NCBI GenBank assembly: GCA_963966275.1
Contig: CAWZYQ010000065.1
Location: forward strand, 1-19,811
DNA from: UBA10427 sp003500135
Lineage (GTDB): Bacteria > Bacteroidota > Bacteroidia > Cytophagales > Cyclobacteriaceae
Reading direction: 5' to 3'
Length of the DNA: 19,811 nucleotides
This document shows, piece by piece, positions 6,570-14,183 of this stretch; position 1 is the first letter of the stretch, and every line of letters begins with the position of its first letter. Made by a program: the position numbers and the translations under genes. The notes beneath the pieces are model-generated. The model saw only the letters and a list, made by a program, of their open reading frames with translations, was not told the origin of the DNA and ran no database searches.

Positions 6570-7388
6570 TCAGAGATCTTTTCTCCTTACAATCCAGTAA
6601 ATCAGACCCCAATACACAAATGCCCAAACGATGGCGGCAAATACTTCAGAAAAGGTCAGATAATCCTGAATTTCCTGGAAAATATATTTTTGGAAGGGTA
6701 CATGAATAAGATTATTAATTGCCTCTACCGGCATGTAAGGCGCAATGGTCTTAAAAAAGCCCGGGAGGAATGGGTTGTGCTCAAAATTCAACACAGTGAA
6801 GGGTTCGAAAATAAGGGTGTACATAAAAAGTAACACAATTGTGAAGCCACTTCTTTTTAATAAAAGGCTAACCAGTAAGGCAAAAGAACAATATAAAAAA
6901 ACTGTTAATCCCAGGGTAGGGATAAAGAACAGGTCTTGCGTGATCAGGCTGAAAGAAGGGTCTTTAGCGTAGACCAATCCGGTGAAAAATGCTAAAAAGA
7001 AAACCACCACCATTGCCAGCAGGGTCATGCCCACAATCAAGCTCAACTTTGACAATAAGAACTGCTCACGGCTCAAACCGTCAATTATGTTTTGCCTCAA
7101 CGTTCGGTAAGAAAATTCATTGGTCATGGAAATAACCACTATGAATGAAGGGAATACATTGAAATAGGTGGCAATGTAACTCATGTTTTGCCACACATCG
7201 GGAAAATCGTACAAGGGCAACACGGTGGGGTCGATACCTTCAAAACTGGCCCCCTGGTTTTTTAAAAACTCCATAAGGAACATCCAGCTACCGCCAACGA
7301 TGACCATGCCCAATACATACAGGATACTCAATATCCAGAAAATTTTATAATACTTTAATTTAAGCCATTCAATGGTCAGATATCTCAT
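6570..7388 (-). CDS. ABC-2 type transporter permease subunit
   Basis: The protein has 272 residues and about six membrane segments: near 18-36, 70-88, 110-135, 150-172, 180-200 and 248-266. It begins with a short cytoplasmic helix, MRYLTIEWLKLKYYKIF, typical of ABC-2 permeases of NatB or bacitracin-exporter type. The cytoplasmic stretch NEFSYRTLRQNIIDGLSREQ (about 90-109) resembles the coupling region of this family. It starts 3 bp after the stop of the ATPase gene, so the two form an export (or membrane-remodelling) transporter. The substrate is unknown. It is the last gene of the sigma-factor cluster. Confidence 0.88.
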   Translation of the reverse strand: MRYLTIEWLKLKYYKIFWILSILYVLGMVIVGGSWMFLMEFLKNQGASFEGIDPTVLPLYDFPDVWQNMSYIATYFNVFPSFIVVISMTNEFSYRTLRQNIIDGLSREQFLLSKLSLIVGMTLLAMVVVFFLAFFTGLVYAKDPSFSLITQDLFFIPTLGLTVFLYCSFALLVSLLLKRSGFTIVLLFMYTLIFEPFTVLNFEHNPFLPGFFKTIAPYMPVEAINNLIHVPFQKYIFQEIQDYLTFSEVFAAIVWAFVYWGLIYWIVRRKDL

Positions 7389-7391
7389 AGA

Positions 7392-8342
7392 TTAGTTGTT
7401 GGATTGGTTCTGGGAAAGAATTTCTAAAAAGCGTTGCTCGAGGCTATTTTGTTTCTTTGTGAGGTGGTTTAATGCTACCCCGGCATCCATTAACTGCCGG
7501 TTCAACTCTTCTGCGTTGAGCGTCTCACTTACTTTTAATAAAATGTGATGATCCGTTTCTTTGACTGAAATAACCCCATCAATAGATTCAGCAGCCCGTT
7601 TCAGTTGGTCGCGGTTTTCGGCATTGACCACCATTTCATCGGAGGCCTTCAGCTCTTCCACGCTTCCTTCGTATAATTTCTTGCCATTTTGCAATACGGC
7701 AAAGTGGCTACATACTTTTTGTACCTCATCCAGCAGGTGGCTGGCGAGAATGATGGTTTTGCCGCTTTTGGCAATTTCAATGATCAATTGCCGAATTTCG
7801 GCAATGCCCTGAGGGTCCAGACCATTGGTGGGTTCATCCAGGATCAACACCTCGGGGTCCGACAATAGCGCAGCAGCTATGGCGAGGCGTTGCTTCATGC
7901 CCAGCGAGTAAGTTTTAAAGGCATCAAATCTACGGTCGTATAGCCCTACCTGTTTGAGCGTATCGTCAATGCGGCCATTGCCCACACCTTTTATCCTGGC
8001 AATGATCTTTAGGTTGTTGACTGCATTGAGATAGGGGTAAAATGATGGCGTTTCCAGAATGGCGCCTAGTTTTTGTCGGGCTGCATGGCTGTGATCTTTC
8101 CCAAACCAGGTATACTGTCCTGAGTTGGAGCGAATAACACCGAGAACGATACCCAGTGTGGTGGTCTTGCCACTGCCATTTGGCCCCAATAGACCAAATA
8201 CCTGCCCGGGCTTTACGGATAAGGTAAGGCCATCAACAGCATGAATGCGTTTGTACCGTTTGTGCAGTTGGTTGATCTCAAGTATGTTGTGCAAAGTATG
8301 TTTGTTTCGTTTGAGTAAAAATGATGAGGGTAGATACCGCAA
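7392..8342 (-). CDS. ABC transporter ATP-binding protein (BcrA/NatA-like)
   Basis: The protein has up to 316 residues with all ABC ATPase motifs: Walker A GPNGSGKT (53-60), signature YSLGMKQR (145-152), Walker B VLILDEPTNGLD (from about 165) and the switch His in ASHLLDEV (His202). The Q-loop position reads GAILETPSFYPYL, with Glu where Gln is usual, as seen in bacitracin-exporter-like ATPases. A C-terminal region of about 90 residues follows the nucleotide-binding core, as in NatA-type proteins. The ATG at 8342 gives an odd 16-residue extension. A TTG start at 8294 giving (M)HNILEINQLHKRY would match relatives better; the true start is uncertain. It is coupled to the permease 3 bp downstream and lies 24 bp after the second DUF4252 gene. 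Confidence 0.93.
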   Translation of the reverse strand: MRYLPSSFLLKRNKHTLHNILEINQLHKRYKRIHAVDGLTLSVKPGQVFGLLGPNGSGKTTTLGIVLGVIRSNSGQYTWFGKDHSHAARQKLGAILETPSFYPYLNAVNNLKIIARIKGVGNGRIDDTLKQVGLYDRRFDAFKTYSLGMKQRLAIAAALLSDPEVLILDEPTNGLDPQGIAEIRQLIIEIAKSGKTIILASHLLDEVQKVCSHFAVLQNGKKLYEGSVEELKASDEMVVNAENRDQLKRAAESIDGVISVKETDHHILLKVSETLNAEELNRQLMDAGVALNHLTKKQNSLEQRFLEILSQNQSNN

Positions 8343-8366
8343 ACCCTAAAAGTCGCTTTTCATCGC

Positions 8367-8876
8367 TTAAAATCCAAATGTTGGCAATTCAAGTACATTT
8401 ATAAAATCACTTTCCTGGAAGCGGGCCATCAGACCAGGTAATTGGGCTATGTTGAAAAGGCCGGCAATTTCAATCAGGTAGCTATCCTCTGGTCTTATGA
8501 TGTACCCAAAAATCACAGGCCTTCCCTTGTAATCATTATGGGCCATCAGATGGGTGTTTTGTTGGTTGCCCGAGATCAATAGCACATCTTCAAATCCTTT
8601 GTCCATCAGTTGGCGCATGGCGGACTGGATTTTTTCATTGGAAAGGCCTTTTTCGCCGTAGCGATACAACCTGATATTCTCGATATCACGCACCATTTCA
8701 TTGAATTCCGGGTCGTTTTTCAGGTTGATCATACGGATCGTGCTGGGGTAAAAACAGAAGCTTAGAACGGGCGGATCTGCTTTTTTGTATTCCAGCGCCG
8801 GGCTTTTTTGCGCAAAAAGGCCGGTGGTGACCATCACCATCCAGCCTGTCAGGATTATTCGTTTTATGTCGGGCAT
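8367..8876 (-). CDS. Exported DUF4252-like protein, second copy
   Basis: The protein has 169 residues. The signal peptide is hydrophobic at about 7-21 and ends LFA-Q. The mature part is an apparent short, diverged paralogue of the upstream DUF4252 protein. The shared layout is an ENIRLYRYG-type strand where the other has KGLKVLVAD, then a helix and MDKGFEDVLLISG (compare KAGYEELMQVKD), and finally YLIEIAGLFNIAQLPGLMAR (compare FVILSLFGEIDLKQMSKLSK). No catalytic motif is visible. It lies 7 bp after the first DUF4252 gene and 24 bp before the ABC ATPase, within the sigma-factor operon. Function is unknown; an envelope role linked to the sigma factor is inferred from context. Confidence 0.72.
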   Translation of the reverse strand: MPDIKRIILTGWMVMVTTGLFAQKSPALEYKKADPPVLSFCFYPSTIRMINLKNDPEFNEMVRDIENIRLYRYGEKGLSNEKIQSAMRQLMDKGFEDVLLISGNQQNTHLMAHNDYKGRPVIFGYIIRPEDSYLIEIAGLFNIAQLPGLMARFQESDFINVLELPTFGF

Positions 8877-8883
8877 AGGTTAT

Positions 8884-9447
8884 TTAGTCTTCCTGGCTTT
8901 CTTGTTTTTCTTTAGACTTATCCCCTTGTTCTTCATCGCTGATGTTTTCCAGATATTTCATCCCCGTAACACGCATGCTTTTAGACAGTTTTGACATTTG
9001 CTTGAGGTCAATTTCTCCAAAAAGGCTCAATATCACAAACTGTTTATGCCCCCCTACAATCATGACCAACTCATCGATGATGCCATCACTTTCACTGATA
9101 AGGAATTCCAGGTCTTCTTTTGCATCTTTTACCTGCATCAATTCTTCATAACCGGCTTTTTTAACATCTTTAACCGATTGGTCAAAAAGCTGACGTGAGT
9201 TCCCTATGCTGTCGGCAACCAAAACTTTTAAGCCTTTTAATTTGCTGATGGCTTCGAGAATTTCTTTTTCATCCTCATCGCCGGGCTCTACCTCGGTAAA
9301 AAGTTCGAACATTTTACTGGTTACCGATACTTTGGTGAAATTCTCATCATCGTAGTACTTGTCGAACAACTTCGTGATCACATCATTTTGTGCGAATGCC
9401 ACGGTGGACATGACACTCAAAAGCAGTATTGCGCTTAACTTTTTCAT
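8884..9447 (-). CDS. Exported DUF4252 protein, first copy
   Basis: From the chosen ATG at 9447 the protein has 187 residues and begins with a clean signal peptide, MKKLSAILLLSVMSTVAFAQ. Starting at the upstream in-frame ATG (9522) would add 25 unlikely residues overlapping the preceding gene. The DUF4252 pattern follows: a helix at VITKLFDKYYDDENF, strand-like TKVSVTSKMFELF, then LKGLKVLVADS, GYEELMQVKDA, ELVMIVGGHKQFVILSLFG and the final helix LKQMSKLSKSMRV. The C-terminus is strongly charged (EEQGDKSKEKQESQED). It lies 7 bp after the anti-sigma-like gene. In Bacteroidota, DUF4252 genes are often next to ECF sigma factors (recalled knowledge), which fits this location. Confidence 0.82.
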   Translation of the reverse strand: MKKLSAILLLSVMSTVAFAQNDVITKLFDKYYDDENFTKVSVTSKMFELFTEVEPGDEDEKEILEAISKLKGLKVLVADSIGNSRQLFDQSVKDVKKAGYEELMQVKDAKEDLEFLISESDGIIDELVMIVGGHKQFVILSLFGEIDLKQMSKLSKSMRVTGMKYLENISDEEQGDKSKEKQESQED

Positions 9448-9454
9448 CTTCTTT

Positions 9455-9904
9455 TTAATTTTTAATGGTTTCTTTTGCTTCGTTAAATTTCCCCACCTGC
9501 ACCGTGTATTCGTTGGCCTCATTCATTTTGGCCGATACGAGCAGCAGTATTTTTTTGGTTTCTTCAAAGGCTTCCCGAGGATCCTGGTAAGTGTCTTCGG
9601 CCATTGCAGGTTGTTGCGGCTCCTGCTGATTCTGGAACCAGGCATATCCCAGTGCCGTGGCCAATAGTACTCCAGCTGCTATTTTCATGCCCCAATCCAG
9701 CCATTTCGGTCGAGAGGGTTTGGAAACACGGGCATAAAAGGCGGCTTCAAAATTTTCGGTAAGCCGGTTTTGCCGGTTGTATTCTGAAATATAACTCCGG
9801 TATGCTTCCGATGCTTTATCACCTTCCTGCCCATGTTCAAGGAATTCTCTCTCTTCTTCCTCGCTCAACTTATGATTCCAGAAGTCCTTTTCTCGATTGT
9901 CCAT
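9455..9904 (-). CDS. Single-pass membrane protein, probable anti-sigma factor of the ECF sigma gene
   Basis: From the chosen ATG at 9904 the protein has 149 residues and begins MDNREKDFWNHKLSEEEERE. An upstream in-frame ATG at 9961 is possible but would overlap the sigma gene by 92 bp instead of 35. One membrane helix lies at about 70-90 (WGMKIAAGVLLATALGYAWF), preceded by a basic segment, so the first 65 or so residues should be cytoplasmic and the acidic, Gln-rich tail periplasmic. This is the layout of an anti-sigma factor holding its sigma at the membrane. The zinc HxxxCxxC motif of ZAS-type anti-sigmas is absent. The role is inferred from position and topology. Confidence 0.68.
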   Translation of the reverse strand: MDNREKDFWNHKLSEEEEREFLEHGQEGDKASEAYRSYISEYNRQNRLTENFEAAFYARVSKPSRPKWLDWGMKIAAGVLLATALGYAWFQNQQEPQQPAMAEDTYQDPREAFEETKKILLLVSAKMNEANEYTVQVGKFNEAKETIKN

Positions 9905-10403
9905 ATTCCAACTGTTGCGATAGTTTCTGTACAAGTGTTTTTCGTGCCCGGTGAATGGCAATTTTCACATTGCTCAAACTTTCCCCGGTAATATCAGCGA
10001 TCTCCTGATAGGCGTATCCCTGAAAATCCCTTAACATTATTGCCTCCTGCTGAAAATCGGGAAGGCTTTCAATGGCCTTTTGCACGATCCGATGTTCTTC
10101 CTGTGATTCTGTGTATTGCATTGGATCAGGCAAACTGGTCTTTTTATTATTGGCATTTTCAAGCCGGTCCCATTGGTAGCTTTTTTGACGAAACATCTGA
10201 AGCGCCTGATTCCGGGTCATGCGCATGCACCAGGCTTCAGTATTCCGTACCTTATTCAAATCTTCCATATTTTCCCAGCAGGTCATGAGCACATCCTGAA
10301 CGACGTCCAAAGCCAGATCGCGCTGTTTAACGATGCAAAACGCATATCGATACATTTTATCTTTGTGTATCATCACCTTATTTTGAAACGTCAATTGGCT
10401 CAT
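9870..10403 (-). CDS. RNA polymerase ECF-type sigma factor (sigma-70 family)
   Basis: The protein has 177 residues, usual for an ECF sigma. Region 2 spans about 10-75 (DKMYRYAFCIVKQRDLALD, then VVQDVLMTCWENM, and EAWCMRMTRNQALQMFRQK). Region 4 spans about 105-160 (IESLPDFQQEAIMLRDFQGY, then the helix-turn-helix AYQEIADITGESLSNVKIAI, followed by HRARKTLVQKL). It is the first gene of a six-gene minus-strand cluster: its 3' end overlaps the membrane-bound partner by 35 bp, followed by two DUF4252 genes and an ABC exporter. Autoregulation is likely: a possible ECF promoter sits directly upstream. Confidence 0.93.
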   Translation of the reverse strand: MSQLTFQNKVMIHKDKMYRYAFCIVKQRDLALDVVQDVLMTCWENMEDLNKVRNTEAWCMRMTRNQALQMFRQKSYQWDRLENANNKKTSLPDPMQYTESQEEHRIVQKAIESLPDFQQEAIMLRDFQGYAYQEIADITGESLSNVKIAIHRARKTLVQKLSQQLEYGQSRKGLLES

Positions 10404-10410
10404 CTAATAA

Positions 10411-10440
10411 GTAGTAGTTTTAAGGTACAAGAAAGTTACA
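10411..10440 (-). promoter_or_regulatory. Candidate ECF-type autoregulatory promoter of the sigma operon
   Basis: On the minus strand TGTAACTTT (plus 10432-10440) resembles an ECF -35 element with the AAC core. CTACTAC (plus 10411-10417) follows after 14 bases. The -10-like element ends 8 bases from the sigma start codon, so the transcript would be leaderless or nearly so. No second promoter is available for comparison in the window. Confidence 0.3.
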
Positions 10441-10558
10441 GCTTAGTATTAATTTTTTTTAATTAGAACGGAAAAACAGGCAGTGACGACATAAAAAATG
10501 CCATGAAGCACAAGTTTATGATATAAAGGGCATCTAAATAATTTAGAAGGAGTAAAAA

Positions 10559-10571
10559 GAGGCATTGCCTC
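10559..10571. promoter_or_regulatory. Short inverted repeat, possible operator of the metal-efflux operon
   Basis: GAGGC-ATT-GCCTC forms a perfect 5-bp inverted repeat flanked by A-rich DNA on both sides (AAAAA before, AAAAG after). It lies 57 bp upstream of the first efflux gene in the divergent region. It lacks a T run, so it is not a terminator. It could bind a metalloregulator, but no such gene is present in the window. Confidence 0.3.
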
Positions 10572-10628
10572 AAAAGAAATGTGCGGTAAACTTAACCTTT
10601 CAGAAGAAATTTTAATAATTTTAATGAT

Positions 10629-11003
10629 ATGTCTGTTTTCTCACGCATAATACTTGGTTTCGCCGTATTTATTCTGTTGGCGCACAACAGTGTGGCGCAT
10701 TCACATGCTCCAATATATGAGGCGAGTGTGTGCACGGAAGATAGCAATAAAGGTTTTTTACACCTTCTTCAGCATTTCTTTTCCGTTGATCAGGGCAGTG
10801 ATCATCTGCAACATTTTCAACCTGAAGGCAAGATTAAAATAAGGTGTTATGATTGTGTAGACCTGTATTCCTTTACCCTTGCTCAATTATCAATTTACAG
10901 ACCAAATCGTCATTTAGATATTATATTTCCGGATAATACCTCAAATGCTTCACCGGAATACTTTGCTTCTGATAATCCACACAGAGGCCCGCCAGTTGGA
11001 TGA
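10629..11003 (+). CDS. Small exported His-rich protein, first gene of the efflux operon
   Basis: The protein has 124 residues. The signal peptide is hydrophobic at about 6-18 and is followed by HNSVAHSHAP. The mature part is rich in His (VAHSHAP, FLHLLQHFF, DHLQHF), contains a CYDC pair (Cys73 and Cys76) and ends in NPHRGPPVG. These residues could bind metal ions in the periplasm. It lies 45 bp upstream of the RND pump gene and is probably cotranscribed. Small exported proteins with an RGPP-like tail ahead of CusA-type genes recur in Bacteroidota (recalled, not checked). Function is unknown; a periplasmic metal-binding accessory role is a guess from context and composition. Confidence 0.7.
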   Translation: MSVFSRIILGFAVFILLAHNSVAHSHAPIYEASVCTEDSNKGFLHLLQHFFSVDQGSDHLQHFQPEGKIKIRCYDCVDLYSFTLAQLSIYRPNRHLDIIFPDNTSNASPEYFASDNPHRGPPVG

Positions 11004-11048
11004 TCATCTCCTTGATCTAACTGTGTTTTCAATATAGTTTCATAATTT

Positions 11049-14000
11049 ATGATAGAGAAAGTCATTCATTTCAGCCTGAAAAATAAGGCTGTCATTTTAC
11101 TATTAGTGGTTGCCTTAATTGGGTTGGGCATTTATTCGATTTACAATATTTCAATAAGTGTCATGCCCGATGTTACAACCAACCAGGTGCAGGTGATCTC
11201 TACTTCCCGGAACCTCAGTACGGAGGATATCGAAAAGTTTGTCACTTATCCGATCGAGTTGGAGATGTCGAATCTGCCCGGGGTGCAGGAAGTACGCTCG
11301 GTATCTAAATTTGGCTTATCCGTCATTACCGTAGTTTTTGATGATGATATGGGCGCCTATTTGCCCCGGCAGTTGGTGGCCGAAAAGATCAGTTCGGCTT
11401 CAGACAAAATTCCCGAAGCCTATGGTAAACCCAAATTAGGGCCCATCACGACCGGCCTTGGAGAGATTTACCAGTATACGCTTGAGTTAAAACCCGGTTT
11501 TGAAGGCAAGTACTCCCTCACCGAATTGCGAAGCATTCAGGATTGGGTAGTGAGGCGACAATTGGCGGGTATAGAAGGGGTGGTGGAAGTAAATACCTGG
11601 GGCGGTTATCTGAAGCAATATGAGGTAGCAGTCGACCCGGGTTTGCTGAGAAGTCTCAATTTGGATTTAATAACGGTATTTAAGGCAATCGAGGCGGCCA
11701 ATGAAAATACCGGTGCAGCATATATTGAAAAGGGCGATGAAAGCTACTTTATTCGGGGAGAGGGTATGCTGACCGATGTGGCACAAATGGAAAAAATTGT
11801 GGTTGGGCACGCCAGGGGCACACCAATTTTGGTTCGCGATATTGGTGAAGTGCGTGAAGGGTTTGCCAATCGTTTTGGCGCCATAACCGGTAATGCCGAA
11901 GGTGAAAAAGTGATGGGGCAGATCATGATGCTGAAGGGCAAAAGCAGTGTGGATGTGATAGCACGTGTAAAGGCCCGCATGGCAGAAATTGAGCCCTATC
12001 TGCCTGAAGGGGTTTACATCAATGATTTCCTGGAGCGATCAACACTTATCGAAAAAACGACAGGTACAGTTATCGAAAATCTTGGGCTGGGGGCGCTAAT
12101 TGTTATTGTAGTTCTCATATTGTTAATGGGTGATATTCGTTCAGGGTTGATCATCGCTTCGATTATTCCTCTTTCCATGCTTTTTGGGCTTGCCATGATG
12201 AACCTTTTCGAGATTGATGTCAATCTGATGAGCCTTGGCGCAATAGATTTTGGGATTCTTGTCGATGGAGCAGTCATTATTGTAGAGTATGTCTTTATAA
12301 AACTATCGCAGAAACGACTCGATAACCGCGGGCGTAAAGTTGGCAAGGATGAGAAAACAGCGTTGGTACACCAAAGCTCATTGAGGATGATGAAGTCGGC
12401 CTTTTTTGGTCAGATCATTATTTTGATTGTTTTTATTCCGATCTACACCCTCAGCGGTATTGAAGGTAAGATGTTCAGGCCCATGGCACAGTCTTTTGGA
12501 TTTATACTGTTGGGCGCAATGCTGCTTTGTCTCACCTACGTACCTGTAATGGCTGACCTGGTGTTAAAGGGTAAAGCCAATGAAAAGAAAGGTTTATCGG
12601 ATAAAATAATCGATCGCATAAAAAGGGCCTATACCCCTGTTATCAACTGGGCGCTGGATCATACGAGAGCAGTGGTCATTTCCGCACTTTCAGCGCTTGC
12701 GATTACCGTAGTGATTTTCATAAATCTGGGCGGGGAATTTCTACCCACCCTCGATGAAGGCGATTTTGTTATCCAGCCTGTTTTAAAACCGGGTACTTCA
12801 TTGAGTAAAACAGTAGAAATTTCTACTGAAATCGAAAAGATCCTTTTAGAAAACTTCCCCGAAGTTACTCAGGTAATTACAAGGATTGGTGCCGCTGAAA
12901 TCCCTACTGACCCCATGTCAATGGAAATGACAGATGTGATCGTAAAGCTGAAGCCAAAACGGGATTGGGAGCATAAGGTTAGTAAAGATGAATTGGCCAA
13001 TTTGATCAAGGAGAAATTGAGTGTTTTGCCGGGGATCGAGTTTGAGTTCACCCAGCCGATCGAGATGCGTTTCAACGAGCTGATCAGTGGGGTACGCTCC
13101 GATCTGGCCATTAAGATCTTCGGATCCGATCTGGATACTTTATATAACAAAGCAGTGGAAGCACGGGATTTGATAGAGGGGCTTGAAGGTGTGGCTGATA
13201 TAAGTGTAGAAAAGGTGACAGGACTGCCTCAAATAGTTATCAACTACGACAGGCTTGCCATAGCCCGGCATGGCATATCGATCAAGGACCTCAACAGTGC
13301 CCTTCAAATTGCCTTAGCCGGTAAAACCGCTGGTAATTTTTATGAAGGTGACCGTATTTTCGATGTGACCGTCCGACTGTTACCGGGGCACAGACTAAAT
13401 ATTGAAGACATTGATCTGCTTCCGGTTAAAAATTCCAATGGGGAAATGGTAACACTGGGAACACTGGCAGATATCCAATACAAAACAGGACCTGCACAGA
13501 TCACCCGTGAAAATGCCCATAGACGCATTGTGATCGGTGTGAATGTAAGGCAGCGTGATTTGGAATCGCTGGTGGAAGAAATAGATGTGCTTTTGCAGGA
13601 AGAGATCGATCTTCAGGAAGGGTACTATATAACTTTTGGTGGTCAGTATGAAAACCTCGAAAAAGCGAGTAAAAGGCTTTCGTTGGCAGCTCCGGTGGCC
13701 CTTGTATTGATCTTCATATTGTTGTTTTTCACTTTCAGGTCATTTACCGAATCGCTTTTGATATTTTCCAGTATACCACTGGCCACCATAGGAGGCGTAT
13801 TTGCCTTATGGATTCGCGGTATGCCCTTTAGTATTTCTGCCGGCATAGGATTTATCGCATTATTTGGAGTGGCCGTACTCAATGGGATGGTGCTTATTAG
13901 TTATTTCAAAGAGTTGAAAGAGGAGGGTTTTGCCAATGTTCGAAACAGGGTGCTGGAAGGCACTCATACACGAATGCGCCCTGTGCTGATGACGGCCATA

Positions 14001-14183
14001 ACGGATATCCTTGGCTTTCTGCCAATGGCGATATCTGTATCGGCAGGCGCCGAGATACAGCGGCCACTGGCTACGGTTGTAGTAGGTGGCTTACTTTCAT
14101 CCACGCTACTTACACTTATTGTATTGCCCGTGTTGTACTTCCTGGTTTTTGAACGAAAAGAAAAGAAAAATCATGCGAAATAA
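11049..14183 (+). CDS. Heavy-metal efflux RND transporter, CusA/CzcA family inner-membrane pump
   Basis: The protein has 1044 residues, standard for the family. It begins with a cytoplasmic helix and TM1, MIEKVIHFSLKNKAVILLLV, then the porter-domain entry SVMPDVTTNQVQV. The proton-relay helix TM4 reads DFGILVDGAVIIVEY (400-414), with Asp400, Asp406 and Glu413 conserved. This DFG-x2-VDGA form is that of CzcA-like divalent-cation pumps rather than the Cu/Ag CusA form, although the usual final Asn is Tyr here, so the metal is uncertain. GGEFLPTLDEGDF marks the second half, and the C-terminal membrane block ends RPVLMTAITDILGFLPMAIS and LIVLPVLYFLVF. It acts as a trimer with the outer membrane factor and adaptor encoded next. 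The following gene starts 11 bp before this one ends. Confidence 0.95.
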   Translation: MIEKVIHFSLKNKAVILLLVVALIGLGIYSIYNISISVMPDVTTNQVQVISTSRNLSTEDIEKFVTYPIELEMSNLPGVQEVRSVSKFGLSVITVVFDDDMGAYLPRQLVAEKISSASDKIPEAYGKPKLGPITTGLGEIYQYTLELKPGFEGKYSLTELRSIQDWVVRRQLAGIEGVVEVNTWGGYLKQYEVAVDPGLLRSLNLDLITVFKAIEAANENTGAAYIEKGDESYFIRGEGMLTDVAQMEKIVVGHARGTPILVRDIGEVREGFANRFGAITGNAEGEKVMGQIMMLKGKSSVDVIARVKARMAEIEPYLPEGVYINDFLERSTLIEKTTGTVIENLGLGALIVIVVLILLMGDIRSGLIIASIIPLSMLFGLAMMNLFEIDVNLMSLGAIDFGILVDGAVIIVEYVFIKLSQKRLDNRGRKVGKDEKTALVHQSSLRMMKSAFFGQIIILIVFIPIYTLSGIEGKMFRPMAQSFGFILLGAMLLCLTYVPVMADLVLKGKANEKKGLSDKIIDRIKRAYTPVINWALDHTRAVVISALSALAITVVIFINLGGEFLPTLDEGDFVIQPVLKPGTSLSKTVEISTEIEKILLENFPEVTQVITRIGAAEIPTDPMSMEMTDVIVKLKPKRDWEHKVSKDELANLIKEKLSVLPGIEFEFTQPIEMRFNELISGVRSDLAIKIFGSDLDTLYNKAVEARDLIEGLEGVADISVEKVTGLPQIVINYDRLAIARHGISIKDLNSALQIALAGKTAGNFYEGDRIFDVTVRLLPGHRLNIEDIDLLPVKNSNGEMVTLGTLADIQYKTGPAQITRENAHRRIVIGVNVRQRDLESLVEEIDVLLQEEIDLQEGYYITFGGQYENLEKASKRLSLAAPVALVLIFILLFFTFRSFTESLLIFSSIPLATIGGVFALWIRGMPFSISAGIGFIALFGVAVLNGMVLISYFKELKEEGFANVRNRVLEGTHTRMRPVLMTAITDILGFLPMAISVSAGAEIQRPLATVVVGGLLSSTLLTLIVLPVLYFLVFERKEKKNHAK

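Noticed and set aside
6534..6972. Overlapping plus-strand frames opposite the ABC permease gene
   Set aside because: They are antisense to a clear membrane protein and show no signal or domain.
9448..9522. Longer N-terminus for the first DUF4252 protein
   Set aside because: The extra 25 residues overlap the upstream gene and precede a perfect signal peptide starting at 9447.
10116..10466. 116-codon plus-strand frame opposite the sigma-factor gene
   Set aside because: It is antisense to sigma regions 2 and 4, has no recognisable domain and no promoter of its own.
14086..14172. Longer N-terminus for the outer membrane factor
   Set aside because: The extension lies inside the pump gene and would bury the signal peptide; the ATG at 14173 is the natural start.
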